A DNA stretch of 9,008 bases from Deltaproteobacteria bacterium (GCA_030620895.1 JAUXIU010000032.1:1-9008), one strand, 5' to 3'; counted from the stretch's first letter, positions 1 through 6,831 are shown. Translations and numbers: made by a program. Notes: generated from the letters alone by a model not told the origin.

Positions 1-1431
1 AGGGGTACAGGAACTGCCATAAACTCTATTTCAATAAACCCCATGAATATAAATATTGTCTATGCAGGGACTCAGGCGGGTCTCTATAAGAGCGAAAACC
101 ATGGGAAGAATTGGGTGAGGGTCTTCAGAGGTATTGGGGGTTTAGAAGGGCATATACTCTCAGTAGCCATTAGTCCTGTGAATCCAGAGGTCATATTTAT
201 CGGAACCTATGCGGGTTTTTTCCACACAGATGATGGGGGAAGCAATTGGAGGAAGGAGCAGAATCTGCCTTCTGAGGCTGTGGTATCCTCTATCGCTGTT
301 CACCCCTCTGAGCCTCATATTATATATGCTGCTACAGACAGGGGGTTATATAAGAGCGTAAACAATGGGATGGACTGGGAGAGAGTGATTGTAACAACCA
401 CCACCGAGAACGTTAACATTTTAGACCAGGTTGATGCAGGAGAAGTCAATGGTATCGAGACTGAGATAAAAGGGATTGTTATTGACCCAGCAGATGCCAG
501 AAAAGTATATGTGGGCACGTCAGAAGGCCTTCTTATAACTGAGAATGGTGGATTAACATGGATAATGGCGGGTAGTTCGGGCCTTATCAGCCGTGATATA
601 CACCACCTTGTTGTTAGTTCATCAGATCCAGATGGGGTGTATGCAGCCACAAGCAGGGGAGTCTTCAGGTACTCAAAGGTCTCCAAAAGGTGGATGGAAC
701 TCTATAAGGGCCTTACCTCTATTGATATTCGTTCCCTGGCTTTTGAGCCTCTTAACTCCAAAATCCTCTGGGCAGTCACTAAAGGTGGAGTATTTAAAAC
801 AATTCCAATGATACAGAATGCTACCTCCAAGGACGAAGAAGTGGAAGCTGAAAAGTTGCTTTCCAATTTTACCGATGAGCCCTCTGTAGTGGAGATTATG
901 GAGGCGGCTATAAGGTATGCCGAGGTGCATCCAGAAAAGATAGATAGATGGAGGACGGCTGCAGCGAAGAGTGCGTGGCTTCCGGATTTGAGGGTAGGAT
1001 ACGATAAGGGGAAGGACTGGCAGAGCAGCACCTATTTCTATAGCACCACCACTCAGAAATATACAGATGATGATATTACATTGGACAGAGACTGGTCGTG
1101 GTCAGTCTCTCTTACCTGGGAATTGGGAGAACTGATATGGAACGATGATCAGACCTCTATAGACACAAGGTCAAGGTTAATGGTTCAACTAAGGGATGAC
1201 GTACTTAATGAGGTTACGAGGCTCTACTTTGAGAGGAGAAGACTTCAGATAGAGATGCTCTATTCCCCTTCTAAGGAAATTATGGACAGGATAGAAAAGA
1301 AACTCAGACTCCAGGAACTTACTGCTGACATCGATGCCCTGACAGGCTTTTACCTCTCAAAAAGACTTGGGAGGGCAAGGTGGCAAAATGAGGCAAGAAG
1401 GACATCCTATAAAGAAAGGATGTCCGATTAG
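1..1431 (+). CDS. BNR/Ycf48-like beta-propeller protein with C-terminal TolC-like segment (5' end outside window)
   Basis: The reading frame is open from base 1, and the residues before the first ATG (position 43) already form part of a propeller strand (SISINP). The true start therefore lies upstream and the ATG at 43 is internal. Counting from that Met, residues 1-255 hold repeated Asp-box motifs (SENHGKNW, TDDGGSNW, SVNNGMDW, TENGGLTW, and a degenerate one near 211-217). Each follows a V/I-Y-x-G/A-T-x-x-G-L/V-Y/F strand, as in sialidase/Ycf48/VPS10-type propellers. After a charged linker (about 256-278), residues 279-442 change character. There is a helix ending in SAWLPDLRVGY, then an amphipathic strand (WSWSVSLTWEL) and a long helix (residues 383-406), which resembles the helix-strand-helix layout of TolC-family proteins. 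A cell-envelope or outer-membrane location is inferred. It converges on the efflux operon and no functional link is shown. Propeller call confident; TolC-like call moderate; substrate unknown. Confidence 0.85.
   Translation, partial: RGTGTAINSISINPMNINIVYAGTQAGLYKSENHGKNWVRVFRGIGGLEGHILSVAISPVNPEVIFIGTYAGFFHTDDGGSNWRKEQNLPSEAVVSSIAVHPSEPHIIYAATDRGLYKSVNNGMDWERVIVTTTTENVNILDQVDAGEVNGIETEIKGIVIDPADARKVYVGTSEGLLITENGGLTWIMAGSSGLISRDIHHLVVSSSDPDGVYAATSRGVFRYSKVSKRWMELYKGLTSIDIRSLAFEPLNSKILWAVTKGGVFKTIPMIQNATSKDEEVEAEKLLSNFTDEPSVVEIMEAAIRYAEVHPEKIDRWRTAAAKSAWLPDLRVGYDKGKDWQSSTYFYSTTTQKYTDDDITLDRDWSWSVSLTWELGELIWNDDQTSIDTRSRLMVQLRDDVLNEVTRLYFERRRLQIEMLYSPSKEIMDRIEKKLRLQELTADIDALTGFYLSKRLGRARWQNEARRTSYKERMSD
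1400..1425 (+). repeat. 8-bp inverted repeat at the 3' end of the propeller gene
   Basis: GGACATCC (1400-1407) and GGATGTCC (1418-1425) are perfectly complementary around a 10-base A-rich loop, ending four bases before the TAG stop codon. It could form a 3'-end hairpin in the mRNA. No T-run follows, so it is not a standard intrinsic terminator. It may be chance. Confidence 0.4.
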
Positions 1432-1433
1432 GG

Positions 1434-1466
1434 AAGCAAAAGGGGGCAGGAAAGCAAAAGGCCCTC
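1434..1466 (-). terminator. weak candidate terminator for the efflux/PII operon
   Basis: Read on the - strand, GAGGGC (1461-1466) can pair with GCCCCC (1442-1447), with one A-C mismatch and a 13-base loop. It is followed by TTTTGCTT (1434-1441). It lies in the 172-base gap between two converging genes, where a terminator is expected. The stem is short and imperfect, so this is tentative. Nothing else in the gap looks functional apart from 5-bp inverted repeats at 1566-1583 and around 1543-1556. Confidence 0.3.
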
Positions 1467-1603
1467 TGATAAGTAAGGATATGTCTATCGCTGTTGTTTC
1501 TTATAAGGCTATCTGAGTTCAATTGCAATCTAAAGTTTTGCATACATTTGTATGTATAAGATAGGAGCTGTCAATTTCCAGCTTCGTCACTATTCGTTAC
1601 CTC

Positions 1604-1951
1604 CTAACCAGAACGGAGTGCACCCTCCCCGCGCTCGCCGGTCCTTATCTTCACTGCGCAGCTTATGTCTGAAACGAATATCATCCCGTCTCCGCTGTGC
1701 CCTGTGTACGCGTTCTCCTTTATCACATCCACGAGCCTCACGGCGTCTTCGTCATTGCAGACAACCTCAAGCTTTGCAATCGTGCTGAACTTTTCAGAAA
1801 ACTCTATTGAATACTGCTCTGTTTCAGGCACAGAGGCCTTCCCGAGAGCCTTCACCTCTATAACGGTGAACCCCAGCACCCCGGCAGCCTCAAGGGCATT
1901 GTTGACCTCCTCCACCTTTTCAAGTCTTATGTACGCCTTTATCTCCTTCAT
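1604..1951 (-). CDS. Atypical PII-family signalling protein (PII-NG-like), last gene of the efflux cluster
   Basis: This 115-residue protein has the PII fold pattern: an N-terminal MKEIKAYIRLEKVEEVNNAL strand-helix, the central GVLGFTVIEVKALG strand, TGHSGDGMIFV (residues 83-93) matching the PII signature, and a KIRTGERGEGAL C-terminus. PII trimers normally sense ATP/ADP and 2-oxoglutarate and bind target proteins through the T-loop. Here the T-loop is divergent. Position 51 is Phe rather than the uridylylated Tyr, position 39 Ala rather than Gln, and 58 Ile rather than Lys. The nucleotide-contact position 90 is Met instead of Lys, and 101 is Lys instead of Arg; Arg103 is kept. I chose the ATG at 1951 over the GTG at 1963 because GGAGG sits 6 bases upstream of this ATG and would lie inside the longer version. 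It lies 240 bases downstream of the CusA-type pump on the same strand. From memory, PII-NG proteins are a described group linked to heavy-metal RND pumps. Target and ligand are unknown. Confidence 0.9.
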   Translation of the reverse strand: MKEIKAYIRLEKVEEVNNALEAAGVLGFTVIEVKALGKASVPETEQYSIEFSEKFSTIAKLEVVCNDEDAVRLVDVIKENAYTGHSGDGMIFVSDISCAVKIRTGERGEGALRSG

Positions 1952-1953
1952 AG

Positions 1954-1960
1954 TTTCCTC
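1954..1960 (-). promoter_or_regulatory. Shine-Dalgarno deciding the PII start
   Basis: On the - strand GGAGGAA precedes the ATG at 1949-1951 by a few bases. This is a near-consensus ribosome-binding site. It rules against the upstream in-frame GTG at 1961-1963, whose translation would begin directly on top of it. Confidence 0.7.
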
Positions 1961-1969
1961 CACATAGCA

Positions 1970-1982
1970 GGGGACAGACCCC
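1970..1982. repeat. GGGG-ACAGA-CCCC short hairpin in the PII leader
   Basis: GGGG (1970-1973) and CCCC (1979-1982) flank a 5-base loop. In the - strand transcript it reads GGGGTCTGTCCCC, ending about 10 bases before the PII ribosome-binding site. I recall GGGGACAGACC-type motifs as common dispersed sequences near REP-associated (IS200-like) transposases in some genomes; this is recollection, not tested. It could equally be a local RNA hairpin. Confidence 0.4.
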
Positions 1983-2015
1983 CATTCTAAAGATTTTGGT
2001 TGAAGTCTGAGATAT

Positions 2016-2100
2016 GAGGTTGGAGGAGGGAGGGGAATTGTTTGAGGGGCGAGGCTTGAGGTATGAGGTTTAAAGCCTCCAACCTCCCTCCTCCAACCTC
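2016..2100. repeat. 18-bp perfect inverted repeat with a nested 7-bp inverted repeat
   Basis: GAGGTTGGAGGAGGGAGG (2016-2033) is exactly reverse-complemented at 2083-2100, separated by 49 bases. Within the spacer, GAGGCTT (2051-2057) is reverse-complemented at 2073-2079. A transcript running from the pump gene to the PII gene would contain this as a long two-tier hairpin. Arms are purine-only on one strand and pyrimidine-only on the other. There is no T-run directly after the outer stem in either direction, so it is not a canonical terminator. It may be a dispersed intergenic repeat or a processing/attenuation structure. Confidence 0.75.
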
Positions 2101-2155
2101 TAACACTATTTCTCTAACCTCTAACATTTCGCATTTTCCCTCTAACCTCTAACAC
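2091..2155. repeat. Three near-identical 16-bp direct repeats (CTCTAACCTCTAACAC type)
   Basis: The copies are at 2091-2106 (CTCCAACCTCTAACAC), 2112-2127 (CTCTAACCTCTAACAT) and 2140-2155 (CTCTAACCTCTAACAC). Start-to-start spacings are 21 and 28 bases. Each is itself an imperfect doubling of CTCTAAC. The first copy overlaps the right arm of the 18-bp inverted repeat. On the - strand these read GTGTTAGAGGTTAGAG. They lie wholly between the pump and PII genes. The irregular spacing argues against a CRISPR array. Confidence 0.7.
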
Positions 2156-2191
2156 CATTGATATCAAGCCTCTTTCTTCAATCGTCAATTT

Positions 2192-5100
2192 TCATTTGCC
2201 TGGGACAGCCCCTCTCTTACTCATCTCCCATCCCTTCCATAGGGCGTAGATTGCAGGTATAACTGTAAGTGTGAGTATTGTGGCCGTCACCAACCCGCCA
2301 ACCATGGGCGCAGCAATCCTCTTCATAGCCTGTGAGCCTGTTCCTGTACTCCACATGATGGGGAGAAGTCCGAAGAAAGTAGTGGTAACAGTCATCATTA
2401 TCGGTCTTACCCTTTCTGCCGCACCCTCCATCACCGCACTGTAGAGGTCTTCTCTTGTATTCATCTTACCGTGAAGGTATCTCTTCTCATATGCATTATC
2501 GAGGAATGTCAGCATAATCACTCCTGTCTCTGCCGCTATCCCAGCCAGGGCTATAAAGCCGACCCCTACAGCCACACTCATATTATAACCTAGAAGGTAC
2601 ATGAGCCATACACCGCCAATAAGGGCAAAGGGGATAGAGAGCATCACTATAAGACACTCGACGATGTTGCGGAAGTTGAAGTAAAGGAGCAGGAAGATAA
2701 TGGCCAGTGTCAGAGGAACGACCAGTTTTAACTTCTCTTTTGCCCTTTCCATGTATTCGTACTGGCCACTCCAGATAATAGAATACCCGGCCGGGATGTC
2801 TATCTTCTCGTTTACTATCTCCTGGGCATTCTTTACGTACGTACCCACGTCTATCCCCCTAATGTCTATGTATATCCATGCGTTGAGCCTTGCGTTCTCG
2901 CTCTTTATGGCCGGCGGGCCTTTCCTTATCTTTATGCTTGCAACCTGCGCTATGGGTATCTGGGCGCCTGTTGGCGTTGGTATGAGTATCCTCTCGAGGT
3001 TGCTCAAGTCATCTCTGAGCTCGCGGCCGTACCTCAGGTTCACGGGGTATCTCTCAAGCCCCTCCACGGTCGTGGTTATGTTCATCCCACCTATGGCAGA
3101 CTGGATTACATCTTGCACATCCCCTACTGTAAGGCCATACCTTGCGGCCTCACTCCTTTCGATCTCGAAGTCTATGTAATTACCACCCACAACCCTCTCT
3201 GAATAGGCCGAAAGGGTCCCGGGTATATGCCTTACCACAGACTCTATCTCTTTGCCTAGATCTTCAAGGACCTGCAGGTCGTCCCCAGCGATCTTTATGC
3301 CAACGGGGGTCTTTATCCCGGTAGAGAGCATGTCGACTCTTGTCTTTATGGGCATAGTCCAGGCATTCGTCACCCCAGGGAATCTTACGGCCGTGTCCAT
3401 CTCTTCGGTGAGCTTCTCTATGGTCATACCTTCACGCCACTCATCCTTAGGCTTCAATGTAATGGTCGTCTCTATCATCGACAAAGGCGCAGGGTCGGTA
3501 GCGGTCTCTGCCCTACCGATCTTGCCGAAAACTTGGTGAACCTCAGGGAAGGTCATCAGTATCTTGTCGGTCTGCTGAAGTAGCTCTTTTGCCTTGGTTA
3601 TGGATATGCCCGGAAGGGTCGTAGGCATGTAGAGCAGGTCTCCCTCATTAAGTGGCGGCATGAACTCGGAACCCAGCATCTTGAACGGAATTATAGTTAC
3701 AATAAGTATAAGTACACTCAAAAGTATAATGCCCTTTTTGAATCTAAGGACAATACGAATGACAGGACGGTAGATGAATAGCAAGAACCGGCTAACAGGG
3801 TTCCTATCTTCGGACCTTATCCTTCCCCTAACAAAGTATCCCATAAGGACAGGCGTAACGGTAATGGCCAAAAAGGCCGCGGCACCCATTGCATAGGTTT
3901 TTGTATATGAGAGGGGGCTGAAGAGTCTCCCCTCCTGGGCCTCAAGGGAGAAGACAGGTATAAATGAAACTGTTATAATAAGTAATGAAAAGAACAGCGC
4001 CGGTCCTACCTCTTTTGACGCATCCATTATAATATGCCAGTGGTCTCTTTCTTCTCCACTTGCTTTTGCATATTCTATATGCTTGTGTGCATTCTCCACC
4101 ATGACTACCGCTGCATCTACCATAGCCCCGATGGCTATGGCTATGCCGCCGAGACTCATAATGTTGGCATTTATCCCCTGATAGTACATGATGATAAATG
4201 CGATGAGTATCGCTACAGGGAGGGTAAATACAGCTACAAAGGCGCTCCCGAAGTGAAGGAGAAAGATCATACATATGACGGCAACCACTATCATCTCTTC
4301 CGTAAGCTTATCTTTGAGGGTGTCTATGGCACTGTGTATGAGTCCCGAGCGGTCATAAACCGGAACAATCTCCACCCCTTCCGGCAGCCCCTGTTTAAGG
4401 GACTCAAGCTTTTTCTTAACATTTTCGATGACATCGAGTGCATTTTCTCCGTAGCGCATTACAACGATGCCTCCAACAACCTCACCTTCACCGTTTAGTT
4501 CGGCAATACCCCTTCTAAGCTCAGGACCGAGGTGCACGTTAGCCACTTCCCTTATGGTAATCGGCGTCCCGTTCTTGTCGACGCCCACCGCGATGTTCTT
4601 GATATCCTCGATGGACTTTATGTACCCTAGGCCACGGACCATGAACTCGGTCTCCGCCATCTCGACGAGCTTTCCGCCGACGTCTTGATTACTGCGCTTT
4701 ATGGCATGCTTGACCTTGTTGAGCGGAATGTTATAAGCAAGGAGTTTGTTGGGATCGACCTCCACCTGATACTGTTTTACATATCCTCCGATGCTCGCTA
4801 CCTCTGATACACCTGAAACCGTCTGAAGCTCGTATCGCAGATACCAGTCCTGGATGCTCCTTAGTTCCGCCAGGTCGTGCTTTCCAGTTTTATCAACAAG
4901 GACGTATTCATATACCCATCCTACCCCTGTGGCATCTGGACCGAGGGAGGGGGTGACCCCCTGGGGGAGACGTCCGGCAACGAAGTTAAGGTATTCAAGC
5001 ACCCGACTCCGTGCCCAGTAAATGTCCGTCCCGTCCTCGAAGATGACATATACGAATGAAAAGCCGAAGAAGGAGTAGCCTCTTACAACCTTTGAATAGG

Positions 5101-5329
5101 GAACGCTCAGCATTGCCGTTGTGAGGGGATAGGTTACCTGGTCTTCCACAACCTGCGGGGCTTGACCAGGATATTCAGTATAGATTATGACCTGTACATC
5201 CGAAAGGTCGGGGATTGCATCAAGGGGGGTCTTACTTATCGATATTATCCCCCAGCCGATGACAAAAATGGTAAAGAGGATTACCAGAAAGCGGTTATTA
5301 ATGGAAAGCTCGATTATCTTTTTGAGCAT
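2192..5329 (-). CDS. cusA: CusA-type heavy-metal efflux RND transporter (Cu(I)/Ag(I) class)
   Basis: This full-length inner-membrane RND pump of 1045 residues exchanges protons for metal ions and passes them to the adaptor and outer-membrane channel. TM1 (about 11-30) is followed by the family motif TPLDAIPDLSDVQV. The remaining membrane helices fall at about 343-500, 532-550 and 868-1030. TM4 carries GAMVDAAVVMVEN, with Asp405 as proton-relay residue. The three porter-domain methionines that define E. coli CusA (573, 623, 672) align with Met568 (LLYMPTTLPG), Met618 (PLSMIETT) and Met667 (RVDMLSTGIK). Glu934 (AAETGVIML) matches E. coli Glu939, but the position of E. coli Lys984 is Ile977 here (VRPIMMT). 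The start has CGGAG 9 bases upstream. It lies 53 bases after the adaptor gene. Monovalent Cu/Ag specificity is inferred from the methionines; a Zn/Co/Cd CzcA role is less likely. Confidence 0.95.
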   Translation of the reverse strand: MLKKIIELSINNRFLVILFTIFVIGWGIISISKTPLDAIPDLSDVQVIIYTEYPGQAPQVVEDQVTYPLTTAMLSVPYSKVVRGYSFFGFSFVYVIFEDGTDIYWARSRVLEYLNFVAGRLPQGVTPSLGPDATGVGWVYEYVLVDKTGKHDLAELRSIQDWYLRYELQTVSGVSEVASIGGYVKQYQVEVDPNKLLAYNIPLNKVKHAIKRSNQDVGGKLVEMAETEFMVRGLGYIKSIEDIKNIAVGVDKNGTPITIREVANVHLGPELRRGIAELNGEGEVVGGIVVMRYGENALDVIENVKKKLESLKQGLPEGVEIVPVYDRSGLIHSAIDTLKDKLTEEMIVVAVICMIFLLHFGSAFVAVFTLPVAILIAFIIMYYQGINANIMSLGGIAIAIGAMVDAAVVMVENAHKHIEYAKASGEERDHWHIIMDASKEVGPALFFSLLIITVSFIPVFSLEAQEGRLFSPLSYTKTYAMGAAAFLAITVTPVLMGYFVRGRIRSEDRNPVSRFLLFIYRPVIRIVLRFKKGIILLSVLILIVTIIPFKMLGSEFMPPLNEGDLLYMPTTLPGISITKAKELLQQTDKILMTFPEVHQVFGKIGRAETATDPAPLSMIETTITLKPKDEWREGMTIEKLTEEMDTAVRFPGVTNAWTMPIKTRVDMLSTGIKTPVGIKIAGDDLQVLEDLGKEIESVVRHIPGTLSAYSERVVGGNYIDFEIERSEAARYGLTVGDVQDVIQSAIGGMNITTTVEGLERYPVNLRYGRELRDDLSNLERILIPTPTGAQIPIAQVASIKIRKGPPAIKSENARLNAWIYIDIRGIDVGTYVKNAQEIVNEKIDIPAGYSIIWSGQYEYMERAKEKLKLVVPLTLAIIFLLLYFNFRNIVECLIVMLSIPFALIGGVWLMYLLGYNMSVAVGVGFIALAGIAAETGVIMLTFLDNAYEKRYLHGKMNTREDLYSAVMEGAAERVRPIMMTVTTTFFGLLPIMWSTGTGSQAMKRIAAPMVGGLVTATILTLTVIPAIYALWKGWEMSKRGAVPGK

Positions 5330-5338
5330 ATAAATTAA

Positions 5339-5377
5339 CTCCGTTTCACTATGCTAATTTATTCGTACACGTGAAAC
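5339..5377 (-). promoter_or_regulatory. Inverted repeat abutting the cusA ribosome-binding site
   Basis: GTTTCAC (5343-5349) and GTGAAAC (5371-5377) are perfect reverse complements separated by 21 bases, filling most of the 53-base adaptor-pump gap. On the - strand transcript the second arm runs directly into CGGAG (5339-5343), the Shine-Dalgarno of the pump gene. Folding could therefore modulate pump translation or protect an mRNA end. A protein-binding operator is an alternative. No experiment supports either. Confidence 0.45.
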
Positions 5378-5382
5378 AGTCT

Positions 5383-6798
5383 TTAATGGTTATTGTCCAT
5401 TGTGCCGTGATCCATGCCTTCCATATCTTCGTGCTTCATACCCTCCATGCCTTCCATGTCAGAGTGATCCATGCCCTTCATGCCGGAGTCGTCCATCTTC
5501 TCCATACCTGAATGATCCATACCCTCCATCTCTTTGTCATCGCCTGCTTTCTTATCCAACATCTTTGCGATGGCTTCCTTGAGCTTGCTTTCGGAGTCGA
5601 TAAGGAAGTGAGCTGACGTGACCACGACATCTCCATCCGCGAGACCTTCCCTTATCTCGTAGAACCCCTCTGCCTCTGCCCCAAGTACTACCTCCTTTGG
5701 GGTAAACTTCCCGTCGCCCTTGCTTAAGAATACTATACTTCTTTCTCCCGACAAGATCACAGCCTCGGTAGGCACAGCAACGGTCTTCTTGCTCACCACG
5801 GACTTAAGATTCACGTTTGCGTACATATCTGGCTTGAGCTCCAGGTCAGGATTATCGAACTCTATCCTCACCTTATTCGTCCTCGTCTTGGGGTCCATGA
5901 AGGGGAATATGAATGAAACATGCCCCTTAAAAACCCTTCCCGGATAAGAAGCGAGGTTCATCTCTGCCTCCTGCCCCAACCTTATCCAGGGGAGTTCGTA
6001 TTCGTATACGTCTACGTACGCCCATACCTTTGAGATATCAGCTATGGTATAGAGATTCATACCCGGTTTTACATACATCCCCTCGGTGATGGGCTTTTCT
6101 ATGACGATGCCGGAAGCAGGGGAGTGGATATGTAGGGTTTTCATAACCTTACCTGTCTCCTCGATCTCCTTTATCTGGTGGGCCGGCACGTCCCAGAGCT
6201 CGAGTCTCCTTCTGCTCAGGTCAACTATGGATTCCCTGCCAACCCTGGCCATGGCTTCGCTGGATCGCCTCGCAAGTAAGTACTCCTCCTGGGCAGACAC
6301 GAGCTTTGGGCTGTAGATTTCAAGGAGTATGTCATCCTTTTTAACCTTCTCACCTGTAAAGTTGACATAGAGCTTCTCTATCCACCCGTCCACCTTGGCA
6401 TGCAAATGGTAGACCCTCCTTTCGTCGTAGTCGATCCTCCCGATGGTCCTTATGGTTTTTTTAAGCTCCATCCATCGCACCGGAGCCGTCCTAACCCCAA
6501 TGTTTTGGACAGTAACGGGGTCGATCTTCACCATCCCCGGCTCTGTCTCTTCCTCCTCCCCTTCGTATACGGGGATGAGGTCCATCCCCATTGGGGACTT
6601 CCCCGGCTTCTCCGAGATGTATGTTGGGTCCATCGGTGCCCTCCAGTAGAGTATCTTCCTGCCCTCCTTGGCTGGCGCCTTGCCAGGCGCGCGGGCCTCC
6701 TGCTCAACACTTGTTGTGCCAGCCAGGAAATACATCCCTGCGGCACCAACTATAATCCCAAGAATAACTGCTATAATGATTATTGCTTTTTTTGACAT
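5383..6798 (-). CDS. cusB: CusB-type periplasmic adaptor (membrane fusion protein) with Met-rich C-terminal tail
   Basis: This 471-residue membrane fusion protein joins the RND pump to the outer-membrane channel and hands over metal. Residues 4-26 are a single hydrophobic N-terminal anchor or uncleaved signal. Residues 50-78 form a heavy-metal-binding domain (YWRAPMDP...KPGKSPMGMDLIPVY). Its Met56, Met70 and Met72 match the E. coli CusB Cu/Ag ligands Met21, Met36 and Met38. The barrel-sandwich/lipoyl halves lie near 128-165 (AKVDGWIEKLYV, GEKVKKDDILLEIYSP) and 222-255 (IHSPASGIVIEK, EGMYVKPGMNLYTIADIS), around a helical hairpin at about 166-215. Beta-barrel and membrane-proximal domains follow to about 415. 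The final residues 424-471 are unusual: 12 Met and 5 His in repeats such as MEGMDHSGM. GGAGG lies 8 bases before the ATG, and the gene starts 33 bases after the channel gene. The tail probably binds copper or silver, perhaps standing in for a separate CusF-like chaperone, which the window lacks. Confidence 0.94.
   Translation of the reverse strand: MSKKAIIIIAVILGIIVGAAGMYFLAGTTSVEQEARAPGKAPAKEGRKILYWRAPMDPTYISEKPGKSPMGMDLIPVYEGEEEETEPGMVKIDPVTVQNIGVRTAPVRWMELKKTIRTIGRIDYDERRVYHLHAKVDGWIEKLYVNFTGEKVKKDDILLEIYSPKLVSAQEEYLLARRSSEAMARVGRESIVDLSRRRLELWDVPAHQIKEIEETGKVMKTLHIHSPASGIVIEKPITEGMYVKPGMNLYTIADISKVWAYVDVYEYELPWIRLGQEAEMNLASYPGRVFKGHVSFIFPFMDPKTRTNKVRIEFDNPDLELKPDMYANVNLKSVVSKKTVAVPTEAVILSGERSIVFLSKGDGKFTPKEVVLGAEAEGFYEIREGLADGDVVVTSAHFLIDSESKLKEAIAKMLDKKAGDDKEMEGMDHSGMEKMDDSGMKGMDHSDMEGMEGMKHEDMEGMDHGTMDNNH
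5386..5529 (-). repeat. Degenerate in-frame repeats encoding the Met/His-rich tail of CusB
   Basis: The DNA for adaptor residues 424-471 is built of imperfect 9-15-base units of the form ATGGAtcAc / gGcATGGAa (GM-D/E-H/D units). It encodes variants such as GMDHSGM, GMDHSDM, KMDDSGM and GMDHGTM. Variation between copies suggests an old, diverged tandem expansion rather than a recent one. Copy number in such tracts may differ between relatives. Confidence 0.65.
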
Positions 6799-6806
6799 CT
6801 AAAAAA

Positions 6807-6811
6807 CCTCC
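6807..6811 (-). promoter_or_regulatory. Shine-Dalgarno of the cusB adaptor gene
   Basis: On the - strand GGAGG is followed by an 8-base T-rich spacer and then the ATG at 6796-6798. This is a consensus site and the best ribosome-binding sequence in the operon. It fixes the adaptor start and sits in the 33-base gap after the channel gene. Confidence 0.75.
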
Positions 6812-6831
6812 AAGGTCAATTGAGCATGCTG

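Noticed and set aside
1961..1963. In-frame GTG as a start for the PII-like protein (119 residues)
   Set aside because: The GGAGG ribosome-binding site lies downstream of this GTG and 6 bases before the ATG at 1949-1951, and the ATG version matches the usual PII N-terminus (MKxIxAxIR).
2091..2155. CRISPR-like array
   Set aside because: There are only three 16-base copies, spacers are 5 and 12 bases and unequal, and no cas genes are present.
2160..2190. Possible separate promoter for the PII gene (TTGACG on the - strand at 2183-2188)
   Set aside because: At 16-18 bases downstream no hexamer resembles TATAAT closely (GATATC matches only 3 of 6), so the promoter is not convincing.
4034..4498. 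154-codon + strand open frame opposite the pump gene
   Set aside because: It is a shadow frame inside a well-conserved RND gene, with low-complexity composition and no recognisable domain.
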